Below, piece after piece: positions 1 through 8,068 of a stretch of 17,035 nt of DNA. The translations under genes were made by a program, and so were the position numbers. The notes beneath the pieces were generated by a model that was not told the DNA's origin, made no database searches, and was given only the letters and a program-made list of their open reading frames with translations. How positions within the stretch are numbered: the first letter of the stretch is position 1; each line of letters starts with the position of its first letter. Source of the stretch: WYEG01 sp049414625 (GTDB lineage: Bacteria; Desulfobacterota; Thermodesulfobacteria; Thermodesulfobacteriales; Thermodesulfobacteriaceae); contig JBMSAU010000099.1 of the NCBI GenBank assembly GCA_049414625.1, forward strand, positions 1 through 17,035, read 5' to 3'.

Positions 1-153
1 AAGCCCATCCTTCCAGTGGGCAGACGGGAAAATTATTGGCAAAATTACAAACTGAACTAAAAGCCCTACGGTTAATGAGTATAGATAAAAGGTAAGCCAA
101 AGCTTGATGTAGAACTTATAATCTCCAATATATGAAACCCAATCTTTCCGCAT
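1..153 (-). CDS. Partial membrane protein, N-terminus only, cut by window edge
   Basis: An ATG at 153-151 opens a frame that stays open for 51 codons to the window edge. It begins MRKDWVSYIG and then carries a strongly hydrophobic stretch from about residue 16 to 43, ending LPIIFPSAHWKDGL, which looks like a first transmembrane helix. It overlaps the 3' end of the dehydrogenase pseudogene by 38 bp, in keeping with the overlaps elsewhere in this operon. A polytopic polysaccharide protein such as a polymerase or flippase would fit the context, but the 51 residues do not identify a family. There is no good ribosome site just upstream, so a later start or chance reading is possible. Confidence 0.4.
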   Translation of the reverse strand, partial: MRKDWVSYIGDYKFYIKLWLTFYLYSLTVGLLVQFVILPIIFPSAHWKDGL

Positions 154-1274
154 CTTTTCTATCAAAAACCCCCTTTATGTCAAAAAGTATTGATGGCTCA
201 CAAAGCAATATTTTAAGCCCTTCTAAGGTGAATGTTTCAAGGAATACCCTATGCCTTACCGCATACAAAATAGCATCGAAAGGAGCTTTTTCTTTGTAAT
301 CCTTTTCAAGCCCTATATCAAACTCCTCTTTTACTTCTTCCTCCCTTGCCATCGCCAAACTCTCTAAGTTCTTTTATAACTTCAAAAACCTTGCTGTTTC
401 TGACAGCTGGCACATTCTCTTTATAGGTTATCCCAAGCACTGAAACTTTTGCACCCTTTACTTGTCTTCCTGCCTTAATAAGCGTTTTTACAAGCTTATG
501 GGCTACATAAATGGGAATTTCTTCGTTTATTCTTCTTCCTGCCAAGATGAGTTCAGGCACATAACCAACTTCTAAAGATTTATGGGCAAGGTAATATGGG
601 TTCACTGGAATGCAATGCCCTCCCACAAGCCCCGGTTCAAACTTCAAGAAGTTCCACTTGGTTCCTGCAGCCTTTAAAACCTCTTTTGTGTCAAGCCCAA
701 GTCTATGGAATATAAGGGCTAACTCGTTTATAAGAGCTATGTTTATGTCCTTTTGGATGTTTTCTATCACCTTTGTCGCCTCCGCTGTCTTAATATCGGG
801 TGCTTTATAAACTCCTGCTTTAACTACAGTTCTGTAAACCTCTGCAATTAGTTCTAAAGTCTCCGGAGTATCCCCCGCAACTACCTTTATGACCTTTTTC
901 TTTTTCCAATATTGGCACGCAGACCTCTTCTGTCGCACCCGGATATACGGTAGATTCATAAACCACCACGCTACCCTTTGTTAGATTTTTACCCAAGGCG
1001 TAGGCACCGCCACAATTATGAACTTACACTCTCTTATTGCGGAAGGGTCGTCAGTAAAAGAAAGATTAGGATTTAAAAGCTTTTCCCTGTTTTCCACCTC
1101 GCCCGTATAGTCTATTCCCTGCCTTAAAGTCTCCACTCTCTTTGAATTCTTATCAAAGCCCACCGCTTTAAAGTGCTTCGCAAGGCTAACCGCCAAGGGC
1201 AAACCCACATACTCAAGTCCCACAACGCAGATTTTTTCTTTACCGGCTTTTAACTCTTCAAGGAGGGTATTCAC
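116..1274 (-). pseudogene. UDP-sugar 6-dehydrogenase (TviB/WbpO/WecC type), degraded
   Basis: The family oxidises C6 of a UDP-hexosamine to a uronic acid using NAD. Fragments of one protein lie in order in different frames. The N-terminal part (1274 to about 996) has ICVVGLEYVGLPLA and ends IIVAVPTP. A short middle part (about 996-900) contains YESTVYPGATEEVC. A long part (about 900-370) has AGTKWNF and VGGHCIPVNPYY with the catalytic Cys. The C-terminal part (about 357-116) ends LGFIYWRL. Compared with the family, about 19, 27 and 6 residues are missing at the three junctions, each with a frame change. The NAD loop reads GLEYVG where GLGYVG is expected, so a key glycine is Glu. The GTG start at 1274 has GGGAGG 7 nt upstream and its GTGA overlaps the stop of the preceding glycosyltransferase. 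ATG at 1292 is an alternative. It cannot make a working enzyme as read. Confidence 0.85.
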
Positions 1275-2473
1275 CTCAAAACCTCCCTCCATTCTTGAAC
1301 TATATTCTCAATTCTAAAATCCTCAGCCCTTTCCCTAGCTTTTTCTGAGTAGCTTTTTCTCAAGTTTCCATCTTCAAGTAGTTTATCTAAAGTTTCAACC
1401 CACATTATTTCCCTTTCTTCCAAGTGTTCATTTGCAGTTTTATATTTTACTTCAAAAACAGGCATCAAGACCCCATACTCTGCAAACTCTGGCTTTTGGG
1501 TTTGATAGTTAAAATCCGTGTTAGGTGCCAAGATCTCCCTTGGACCGCTCCTGCAGTCGGAAGATACCACAGGCACCCCACACGCCATAGCCTCAACCAA
1601 AACGTTCCCAAAACCTTCCCACAACGAAGGAAAGACAAAAAGCTTAGATCTTGCCATGAATTTGAAAGGATTTTTCTGAAAGCCCAAAAAATAAACATCA
1701 AAGCTCTCTGAAAGCTCATCTTTGTCCCAAGCATAAGTTTTTAGCCCAAGCTCCTCAGAAAGCCCTACTAAATACTCCTTCAATTCTCCCTCTCCTAAAA
1801 TCACAAGCTTTAAATCTTTGTGTTTTTCTTTTAAGGCTTTAAAGACTCTTAGCAGATACCACTGCCCTTTTTGTTTTGTTAGCCTTCCTGCGGTGATTAA
1901 AACGGGATGTTTAAAAATTTCTTCATAGCTCCCTAATGGCTCCTTTGCTAACTCTCTTATTTCATCTATTGGGTAGGGATTGTAGATTACTTTTATTTTT
2001 TCTTCCTCTATGCCAAGATTAATCAAGCTTTGCTTCACTCCATAGCTAACTGCTATAATTAAATCTGCCTTTGGATAAAGAATTCTTACTAAAAGCTTGT
2101 TCAATTTTCTTAAACCAACATGACCTGTTTGCTGGTCCATACGCACAGATATTATGGCTCTCTGCTTCTTGAAAAGCTTAGAAATTATATTTACAAAATT
2201 AGCTCTTTCCAAAAATGATACCACAAGTGAATTTTTTTCTATAAAATCCGAAAGCTTGTATGCATATATTGGAATGCTTAAAGTTTTTATTATTAGGCTC
2301 GTTTTGGTTGAATGATTACTAAGAAAAAAGATGGGTTTATCTGTTTTGTATTTAACATCACGCTCAAGCAAAATAAAGGCAGATATTGGTAAATGCTCAG
2401 ATAATATTATTGCTACCTTTTGTGCTCCTCCTCCTGCAAGGGAATTTAGGAGAAAAATAATATGATTATTCAT
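1271..2473 (-). CDS. Glycosyltransferase family 4 (GT-B fold)
   Basis: A 400-residue GT-B enzyme expected to move a sugar from a nucleotide donor to the growing lipid-linked glycan at the inner face of the membrane. The N-terminal domain has the glycine-rich loop LLNSLAGGGAQKVA (about residues 8-21), typical of family 4 enzymes. The C-terminal donor domain starts near ITAGRLTKQKGQWYLLRVF (about 192-210) and has VILGEGELKEYL. The EX7E motif is in LWEGFGNVLVEAMACGVPVV. Length is normal for the family. Its ATG overlaps the methyltransferase stop (ATGA) and its TGA overlaps the GTG of the dehydrogenase, so translation is probably coupled through all three. The 5' third looks more AT-rich than the 3' half. 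Donor and acceptor cannot be told from the sequence. Confidence 0.9.
   Translation of the reverse strand: MNNHIIFLLNSLAGGGAQKVAIILSEHLPISAFILLERDVKYKTDKPIFFLSNHSTKTSLIIKTLSIPIYAYKLSDFIEKNSLVVSFLERANFVNIISKLFKKQRAIISVRMDQQTGHVGLRKLNKLLVRILYPKADLIIAVSYGVKQSLINLGIEEEKIKVIYNPYPIDEIRELAKEPLGSYEEIFKHPVLITAGRLTKQKGQWYLLRVFKALKEKHKDLKLVILGEGELKEYLVGLSEELGLKTYAWDKDELSESFDVYFLGFQKNPFKFMARSKLFVFPSLWEGFGNVLVEAMACGVPVVSSDCRSGPREILAPNTDFNYQTQKPEFAEYGVLMPVFEVKYKTANEHLEEREIMWVETLDKLLEDGNLRKSYSEKARERAEDFRIENIVQEWREVLR
1282..1287 (-). promoter_or_regulatory. Ribosome binding site deciding the dehydrogenase start
   Basis: GGGAGG on the minus strand lies 7 nt before the GTG at 1274-1272. This favours that start over the ATG at 1292, which lies upstream of the site. 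Confidence 0.55.
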
Positions 2474-3204
2474 TTTTTGACAATTAATGAGATCCCTAAA
2501 TATAAATATTCCTTACCCATCTTAACGAAGGCATATTTATTAGCCAGCTGTTGCAGAACAAGATCAATGAGAAACCCAAAAATATTACTAGGGACAGTTA
2601 AAACGAATTTTATTTTGCTTCCCTTGAAAAGGCCTGCAATAAAAAGATTGAATATAAAAAAAGGTGCAGACAATATAGAACCAGCTTTTCTAATGTGAAG
2701 AATTTCTAAATTATTCTCTTCAAAATATCTTTTGTAGAAATAATCTGTATATCTAAAATAGTCATATGGTATTTCATGGTTGCCAAGTATGAAAGGAGTT
2801 GATATATATATTAGTCCTCCTTTTTTTAAAACTCTTATTGCTTCATCTAACACATGGAAAGGCTTATATATATGCTCAAGAACTTCAGATATTATAATAA
2901 GATCAAAAGACTCGTCTTCAAATGGTAAATTTTCTTTATTTAAATCTACTATAAAATCAGGTTCTGCGTTTTCTAAGGAGAAATCCACACCAATGTAGTT
3001 AGCTACTATTCCATGTTCTTCTAATAAGTACTTAAATGGTTTATACCCACAGCCAAGGTCTAAAACACTTAGAGTTTTATCTTTAGGCAAAATATTAAGA
3101 AGATACTTAAAGACTTGAATATTAGAATGTGTGAGTAAGTATGCAGGGTCGTATATTTTGGGATAAATCCTACTTCTTATAGCTTTTTCCTTTTTTACCA
3201 CCAT
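2470..3204 (-). CDS. SAM-dependent methyltransferase, class I
   Basis: A 244-residue Rossmann-fold methyltransferase. Motif I is LSVLDLGCGYKPFKYLLEE (about residues 44-62). The acidic residue that binds the SAM ribose is probably in IGVDFSLENAEPDF. The later signature is ISEVLEHIYKPFHVLDEAIR followed by LKKGGLIYISTP, the Methyltransf_11 pattern. In a glycan cluster it may O-methylate a sugar or cap the chain; the target is not shown. The start at 3204 has GGAGGG 6 nt upstream and overlaps the end of the amidotransferase by 10 bp. It ends in an ATGA overlap with the glycosyltransferase. The C-terminal part has a hydrophobic stretch (about 175-195), so membrane contact is possible. The gene is clearly AT-rich. 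Confidence 0.88.
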   Translation of the reverse strand: MVVKKEKAIRSRIYPKIYDPAYLLTHSNIQVFKYLLNILPKDKTLSVLDLGCGYKPFKYLLEEHGIVANYIGVDFSLENAEPDFIVDLNKENLPFEDESFDLIIISEVLEHIYKPFHVLDEAIRVLKKGGLIYISTPFILGNHEIPYDYFRYTDYFYKRYFEENNLEILHIRKAGSILSAPFFIFNLFIAGLFKGSKIKFVLTVPSNIFGFLIDLVLQQLANKYAFVKMGKEYLYLGISLIVKK

Positions 3205-5115
3205 TTATCCCTCCACAGCTCAAACACAAACAATAGCCAAAGCTTGTTATAATTTACTCCTCTATCAGAAAGAAAGTCCTCTAAAAGCCTTTTGACTTCC
3301 AAATAGTTGAACAATCCTTCCTTTTTTATTCTTTCTCCATCCAAATACTCCATATAAAGCTCCCTCAACTCTTTTTTGAACCACTCATAGATTGGTACTC
3401 CAAAACCTTGCTTTGGTCTTTCTACAAACTCTTTTGGGATGTATTTATACAAAACCTTTCTCAGTAAATACTTGCTGAACCCGTTCTTATACTTGAACTC
3501 CACCGGCAGTTGAGAAGTCCATTCCACTATTCTATGGTCTAAAAAAGGCTCCCTTCCCTCAAGGGCTACACTCATAGTTGCCCTATCCACCTTAACAAGT
3601 ATATCATCAGGAAGATAAGATTTTCAAATCAAGTAGCATCATTGACGCAAGTGGGTCAAGACCGTCAACCAAAGCCCAATCCTCTAAGTCTTTCTTTTCC
3701 GATAGCTCTATTCCCAAAGGTTTTAGGTCCTCCTCCAAAAAGTAGCTAACTGCTAAATCATACTTTTCCATAGCATCCTTAGCTTTCAAAACATTTCTAA
3801 GCTTTATGTCTCTAAAGTTGGTGTATTTTGGCAGAACCGGTTTAAATGCGTTGTAAAGCTTCAAAGCAAGGTCCGGATGGATGAGGTCAAGGGTGTTGGC
3901 GAGCAGATTGGAAAAGGGAATTTTCGACAGCTTGGCTATTCTGTCTTTGATTAACCAATACCTTGTATATCCGCAGAACTGCTCATCTCCCCCGTCGGCG
4001 GATAAAGAGACCTTCACTTGGGACTTGGCAAGCCTTGAAACCAAGTAGGTGGGAATGGCAGAAGAATCTCCAAAGGGCTCGTCGTAAATCTCCGGTAGCT
4101 TTGGGATTATTTCAAAGGCTTCTTTTGGAGTGCAGTAAAGCTCTGTGTGTTCTGTTCCCAAATACTCTGCCACTTTTTTGGCATACTCCGCTTCGTTGTA
4201 TTCCTTTTCGTAAAAGCCTATGGTAAAGGTCTTTAGCTTAATTCCTTCCTTTGAAAGCAGGGCACACACGGTGGAAGAGTCTATGCCACCGCTCAAAAAC
4301 ATTCCTACCGGCACATCAGAAACAAGCCTAAGCTTGAAGCTCTCCGTTAAAATCTCCTCAAGCTCCTGTGCCAGTTCCTCCTCTGACCTTTTTAGCCACT
4401 TATCCTTTTCTTCCTTTCCCTTCAGGAAATAATCTTCTACCTTCCAATAAGGGAATTCCTCAATGTTTCCCTTTTGGTCTAAGACTAAAAAGTGTCCGGG
4501 CTTTAGTTTATGGACATTTTCAAAGATAGAATAGGGTGCTGGTATGTAGCCGTATTTCAAGTAAAGCGAAAGCCCAGTGAGGTTTAGCTTTTTTTCAAAC
4601 TTTGGGTGTTTGTGAAAAGCTTTTAGCTCTGACGCAAACATAAAAAGCCCGTTTTTGTAATAGTAATACAGAGGCTTTACGCCTATCCTGTCCCTGCAAA
4701 GGATAAGCTTTTTGTCTTTTTTGTCCCACAGGGCAAAGGCAAACATGCCACGGAACTTATGGACTGCAGAAAAGCCCCATCGGTGGAAAGCCTTTAGAAT
4801 AACCTCCGTGTCTGAGTTTGAGATAAATTTATAGCCTTCTTTTTCAAGTTCTTTTCTGATTTCCTTGAAGTTATACACCTCTCCGTTGTAGGTTATCACC
4901 AAGTTTTCAAACTCCATGGGCTGATGCCCAAGCGAAGAAAGGTCAAGGATGGAAAGCCTTCTGTGTCCCAAAGCTACGGGAAAGTCTTTATCTATAAAAA
5001 TTCCCGCATCATCGGGTCCGCCATGAATAAGAGTATCACGCATAAGTGTAATGGTTTCTTCAAGGGAGTAAGAGTTGTTGAAATTAAAGTCAATGAAGCC
5101 TACTATTCGGCACAT
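3195..5115 (-). pseudogene. asnB: Glutamine-dependent amidotransferase, AsnB family, one frameshift
   Basis: AsnB-type enzymes take ammonia from glutamine and amidate a carboxylate using ATP; in glycan clusters some amidate uronic acids. Residues 1-502 are read from 5115 to 3607. Cys2 of MCRIVGF is the glutaminase nucleophile. RLSILDL, YNGEVYNF and RDRIGVKPLYY complete the class II glutaminase domain. The synthetase domain has the PP-loop MFLSGGIDSSTVCALL and LSADGGDEQFCGY. The frame is lost at an A4 run (T4 on plus, 3621-3624) and stops at 3607. The next frame continues exactly with SYLPDDILVKVDRATMSVAL and runs to 3195, ending FELWRDKWW. Joined length is about 640 residues, normal for the family, so one extra base is the only lesion. 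It may be real inactivation, slippage or a sequence error. It starts 2 bp after the family 2 glycosyltransferase stop. Confidence 0.88.
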
Positions 5116-5117
5116 GG

Positions 5118-6233
5118 TTAATCAATATCCTTTAAGTCCTTAAAAAAGAAAGGCTTATACTCTGCGTACTTCTTTTCTGTAGTTGTTCGTTTAAGCTCTA
5201 AAGCAATTTTGAGAATGAATGGCATTCTTAAAGAATGTGCAAGCTTTACGACTTTTAACTTTTTCTTAAATATATCAGGAAATACTTCTTCAATATATGG
5301 ACATTCTGCTATCTCTTTTAATAGTTGCCCAGAAGTTTTAAAATCCCCCTTTAAGATTGCAAGTTTTGCTAATTCTAACTTGGCTTGAACGCCAATACAT
5401 TTTCCGAATTCTATATATTTACCATACAGCTTATCTAAGATTTCTTTATGAAACTTCTCCCAAAAATACTCAGAAAAATGGATAAAATATCGCATTATGT
5501 CTTCGTGATATTGCATAGTTATAGAATTAGTATGTCTTCTCCAAAAGTATAGGACCTTAGGTATGTACAACCACTCTCCTTCCAAAGCTAAAAAAGTCCA
5601 TGTGCAATAATCAGTAGCTTTTATTTCTCTTGGCATTTGCTTAAAACCACCAATTTTAAGTAGCTTTTCTTTATTCAGCAGAACCGTGCCTGGTGGTATA
5701 AAATTGAACCCTTGAAGTAGCCAAATTAGAGCCATGCCAGCCGGAGTATTTCTAATAATAGATGAGTATTTTGGATTTTCATAATATGGTATAGGTAGGT
5801 CTATCCTTTTACTGTCCATCCATATCCTTCCATAGCGTCCGTAAACCATTGAGATATTCTTTCTTTCCTCTTCTGGGAGTTCGTTTAAAGCATTCACCCT
5901 TATTTCAAGTGATTTCTGGACAAAAACATCATCACCATCTAACCATCCTATCCATTCACCTTTAGCCTCTTTAAGGGCTAAGTTGAAATTTACATCAAAA
6001 AATAGAGGACCATTATTTTTTTCGTTTCTTATAAATTTAATTCTGTCGTCCTTTTTAGCATATTGCTCTACTATGTAAGGTGTTTTGTCAGTAGAAGCGT
6101 CATCAACTATTATCATTTCCCAGTTTTCATAAGTTTGGCACAGCACAGACTCTATACATTCTGCTATATAGTTTTCATGATTATAAGTTGCGGTAATTAT
6201 TGAAATCAGTGGTTCGTATTTATACTGACTCAT
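5118..6233 (-). CDS. Glycosyltransferase family 2 (GT-A fold)
   Basis: A 371-residue GT-A glycosyltransferase. The N-terminus has PLISIITATYNHENYIAECI and SVLCQTYENWEMIIVDDAST, with the first Asp pair that binds the nucleotide. WIGWLDGDDVFVQKSLEIRV holds the DxD metal site. The C-terminal 120 residues are helical and less typical. I chose the ATG at 6233 because AGGAAAGGGG lies just upstream; a TTG at 6272 would extend it by 13 residues deeper into the acyltransferase gene. With this start the overlap is 14 bp. It sits between the acyltransferase and the amidotransferase genes in one leftward operon. Substrate is unknown. It is markedly more AT-rich than the amidotransferase gene that follows it. 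Confidence 0.88.
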   Translation of the reverse strand: MSQYKYEPLISIITATYNHENYIAECIESVLCQTYENWEMIIVDDASTDKTPYIVEQYAKKDDRIKFIRNEKNNGPLFFDVNFNLALKEAKGEWIGWLDGDDVFVQKSLEIRVNALNELPEEERKNISMVYGRYGRIWMDSKRIDLPIPYYENPKYSSIIRNTPAGMALIWLLQGFNFIPPGTVLLNKEKLLKIGGFKQMPREIKATDYCTWTFLALEGEWLYIPKVLYFWRRHTNSITMQYHEDIMRYFIHFSEYFWEKFHKEILDKLYGKYIEFGKCIGVQAKLELAKLAILKGDFKTSGQLLKEIAECPYIEEVFPDIFKKKLKVVKLAHSLRMPFILKIALELKRTTTEKKYAEYKPFFFKDLKDID

Positions 6234-6807
6234 TGCATGCCCCTTTCCTGAAAATTTTAAAAAGGTTTCCAATCCTATCTTCCTCCGGAGTGTTTAAAAA
6301 TTCTTCATAATTTTTCAGTATACCGTTCCTATCTCTCTCTCCAACCTTTCTATTTCCTATATATATTCCCCATGGCTCTAAGTCTTTTGTGACCACAGAA
6401 CCCGCACCCACAGCAGCACCTTCTCCAATAGTAACTCCCGGTAATATCACAGAATTTGCACCAATAATCGCAAACCTTTTAATAATAACTGGTGCATGTT
6501 TTACATTTCTGAATTTTTCCGAAATAGATGGATTACCAAATCCATAAGCTGAAAAATCATCAGATGAAGTATATACTCTTACTCCAGCAGATAATCCAGA
6601 AAAATCCTCCATTACTACCATCTCACTTCCAATAATAGATGATCCAACGGCTATGTGAATGTAGTTTCCAAATTTTATTTTCTTTTTTGCATAAATGAAA
6701 ACAAAATCATCAATAATAATATAGTCTCCAAATTCTATGTTCTCTTCACCTATGATTTTAGCTGTATCAAAAATTATAACCTTTCCATTCTTTAAGATTT
6801 TAGGCAT
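6220..6807 (-). CDS. Hexapeptide-repeat acyltransferase (left-handed beta-helix)
   Basis: A 195-residue acyltransferase with isoleucine-rich hexapeptide repeats: IGEENIEFGDYIIIDDFVFI near the start, IIGSEMVVMEDF in the middle, and IIGANSVILPGVTIGEGAAV plus GAGSVVTKDLEPWGIYIGNR at the end. The last motif is the usual coenzyme A binding coil of LbH acetyltransferases. The family acetylates sugar hydroxyls or amino groups. Placed directly after a VioA-like aminotransferase, it most likely N-acylates the new amino sugar, as VioB does; that is inferred from context. The start at 6807 has AGGAGG 6 nt upstream and overlaps the aminotransferase by 8 bp. An upstream in-frame start at 6834 lacks this. 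An O-acetyltransferase role cannot be excluded. Confidence 0.85.
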   Translation of the reverse strand: MPKILKNGKVIIFDTAKIIGEENIEFGDYIIIDDFVFIYAKKKIKFGNYIHIAVGSSIIGSEMVVMEDFSGLSAGVRVYTSSDDFSAYGFGNPSISEKFRNVKHAPVIIKRFAIIGANSVILPGVTIGEGAAVGAGSVVTKDLEPWGIYIGNRKVGERDRNGILKNYEEFLNTPEEDRIGNLFKIFRKGACNESV

Positions 6808-7912
6808 TTCCCTCCTCCTTTTTAATAACATCAATTATAATATCTTGAACAGCTGGGTCAATTCCTGGGTATAGCGGTAAACACAAGATTCTTCTTGATA
6901 TATCTGTTGCGTTGTTTAATTCTATTGGTTTATGATGTTCCTTTATATACGGTAAAGTATGCAAAGGTGGATAAAAATATCTTCTTGGAAAAATATTATA
7001 CTTTTCCAAAGTTGATAAAACATTTAATAAAACCTTTTCATTACTTAGCAAAATTGGAAAGTAAGAATAATTATTTGTACTTTTATTATTTCTCTTTTGA
7101 AATTCAACAATCCCTTTTAATTTAAAATAGTAATATTCCCAAGCTTTTTTCCTTTGCTCTAATATCAAATCTATTTCTTCTAGTAGAGCTAAACCCATAG
7201 CCGCTTCAAATTCATTCATCTTAGCGTTTATTCCTATTTCCGTAATTTTATAGTGCGTTTCAAGTCCGAAATTTATGCACCTTTCTGCCTTTTCATGATA
7301 TTCTGGATTTTCAAATACAATACCTCCGCCTTCAATTGTATGAAATAATTTTGTTGCATGAAAACTTATAGTAGAAGCATCGCCATAAGATAGAATATTT
7401 TTGTTATCATAATAAACATTAAAGCAATGACAGGAATCAAAAATTAATTTAATCCCATATTTTTCTTTTAAGAAATATAAACCCTCTATATCACATGCAT
7501 TTCCAAAAACATTTACAGCGACCACCGTATCAATGGTTTTATCTTTTTTCAATAAATCTTCAACTTGATTTACATCTATACAAAAAGTTTCTTTATCAAC
7601 ATCCGCAAAAACTAAATCAATACCTTCCCATAGCATAGAACTTATAGTTGCAACGAAAGTAAATGGAGTTGTAATGGCTTTTTTTACATTCAAAATTTTG
7701 TATGCTATAATCAACGCTAATGTACCATTAGCTGTTAAGGTTATGTTGTCTATATTAAGATACGATGACAATCTTTTTCTCAATAATTCATGAAGAGGAC
7801 CAAAATTTGTTAGCCAATTAGAGTCATATATACTGTCTATATACTTTTGAAGTCTTTCTTTATTGGGCAGTATTGGTTTAGTAACATAAATTTTTTCATT
7901 GTTTTTATTCAT
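6800..7912 (-). CDS. DegT/DnrJ/EryC1-type sugar aminotransferase, VioA-like
   Basis: A 370-residue PLP enzyme that transfers an amino group from glutamate to a keto-deoxy nucleotide sugar. The N-terminus YVTKPILPNKERLQKYI and SNWLTNFGPLHE resemble VioA, the dTDP-4-keto-6-deoxyglucose 4-aminotransferase. LTANGTLALIIAYKIL binds the PLP phosphate and TTPFTFVATISSMLWEGIDL follows. FDSCHCFNVYY gives the Asp that contacts the pyridine nitrogen. The PLP Lys is in ISFHATKLFHTIEGGGIVF (about residue 187). INAKMNEFEAAMGL is the usual later motif. GGGAGG lies 9 nt before the ATG. Its ATGA overlaps the stop of a 36-codon leader ORF. The gene is very AT-rich: bases 7081-7140 hold 12 G or C of 60. The VioA assignment is from sequence memory; a C3-aminating relative is possible. 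Confidence 0.85.
   Translation of the reverse strand: MNKNNEKIYVTKPILPNKERLQKYIDSIYDSNWLTNFGPLHELLRKRLSSYLNIDNITLTANGTLALIIAYKILNVKKAITTPFTFVATISSMLWEGIDLVFADVDKETFCIDVNQVEDLLKKDKTIDTVVAVNVFGNACDIEGLYFLKEKYGIKLIFDSCHCFNVYYDNKNILSYGDASTISFHATKLFHTIEGGGIVFENPEYHEKAERCINFGLETHYKITEIGINAKMNEFEAAMGLALLEEIDLILEQRKKAWEYYYFKLKGIVEFQKRNNKSTNNYSYFPILLSNEKVLLNVLSTLEKYNIFPRRYFYPPLHTLPYIKEHHKPIELNNATDISRRILCLPLYPGIDPAVQDIIIDVIKKEEGNA
6811..6819 (-). promoter_or_regulatory. Ribosome binding site for the acyltransferase
   Basis: Minus-strand AGGAGGAGG sits 3 to 6 nt before the ATG at 6807-6805. This sets the start there, inside the last codons of the aminotransferase. Confidence 0.6.
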
Positions 7913-8019
7913 TTATAATGTCCTCCCAATACTTCCTTATTAAACTCATTCTCCAAATTATAAACCTTAACAACCAATAATGTAAACGGGTCCCGCTTGG
8001 GACATCTGACTTTAACCAT
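7909..8019 (-). CDS. Possible 36-residue leader ORF at head of operon A
   Basis: An ATG at 8019-8017 opens 36 codons starting MVKVRCPKRDPFTLLVVKVY. Its TGA overlaps the ATG of the aminotransferase (ATGA). The start lies only 8 nt after the predicted -10 hexamer, so a transcript would be nearly leaderless. The first codons and the promoter match the head of the zinc-ribbon ORF at 15699 (30 of 37 bases by my alignment). It may be a truncated relic of the same zinc-ribbon gene start, or a short leader peptide coupled to the operon. No function is known to me. Translation is not proven. Confidence 0.35.
   Translation of the reverse strand: MVKVRCPKRDPFTLLVVKVYNLENEFNKEVLGGHYK
7990..8003. repeat. 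Small hairpin in the operon A leader
   Basis: GTCCC, a GCTT loop and GGGAC form a 5-bp perfect stem within the leader region. No T run follows on either strand, so it is not a classical terminator. It overlaps codons 6-10 of the leader ORF. Confidence 0.25.
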
Positions 8020-8034
8020 TACTTTTTATTTTAA
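7998..8034 (-). repeat. Paired operon-head repeat, copy A
   Basis: Minus-strand 8034-7998 aligns with 15714-15678 at 30 of 37 bases without gaps. It covers the -10 hexamer, the ATG and the codons up to Cys-Pro of the small ORF. Confidence 0.5.
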
Positions 8035-8057
8035 TCTACTTTTAGCTTCCATGTCAA
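8028..8057 (-). promoter_or_regulatory. Sigma-70 type promoter for operon A
   Basis: On the minus strand TTGACA (8057-8052) is followed by an 18-nt spacer and TAAAAT (8033-8028). It faces the aminotransferase operon and lies 12 bp from the inverted-repeat element. It is the best match to consensus in the window. Confidence 0.55.
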
Positions 8058-8068
8058 GATGCCCCGAA

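Noticed and set aside
610..810. 66-codon ORF on the plus strand
   Set aside because: It lies wholly antisense to well-conserved dehydrogenase sequence, and its composition is that of a shadow frame.
1424..1734. Overlapping ORFs of 95 and 89 codons inside the family 4 glycosyltransferase gene
   Set aside because: The region encodes the EX7E domain of the glycosyltransferase in the true frame; the others are shadows.
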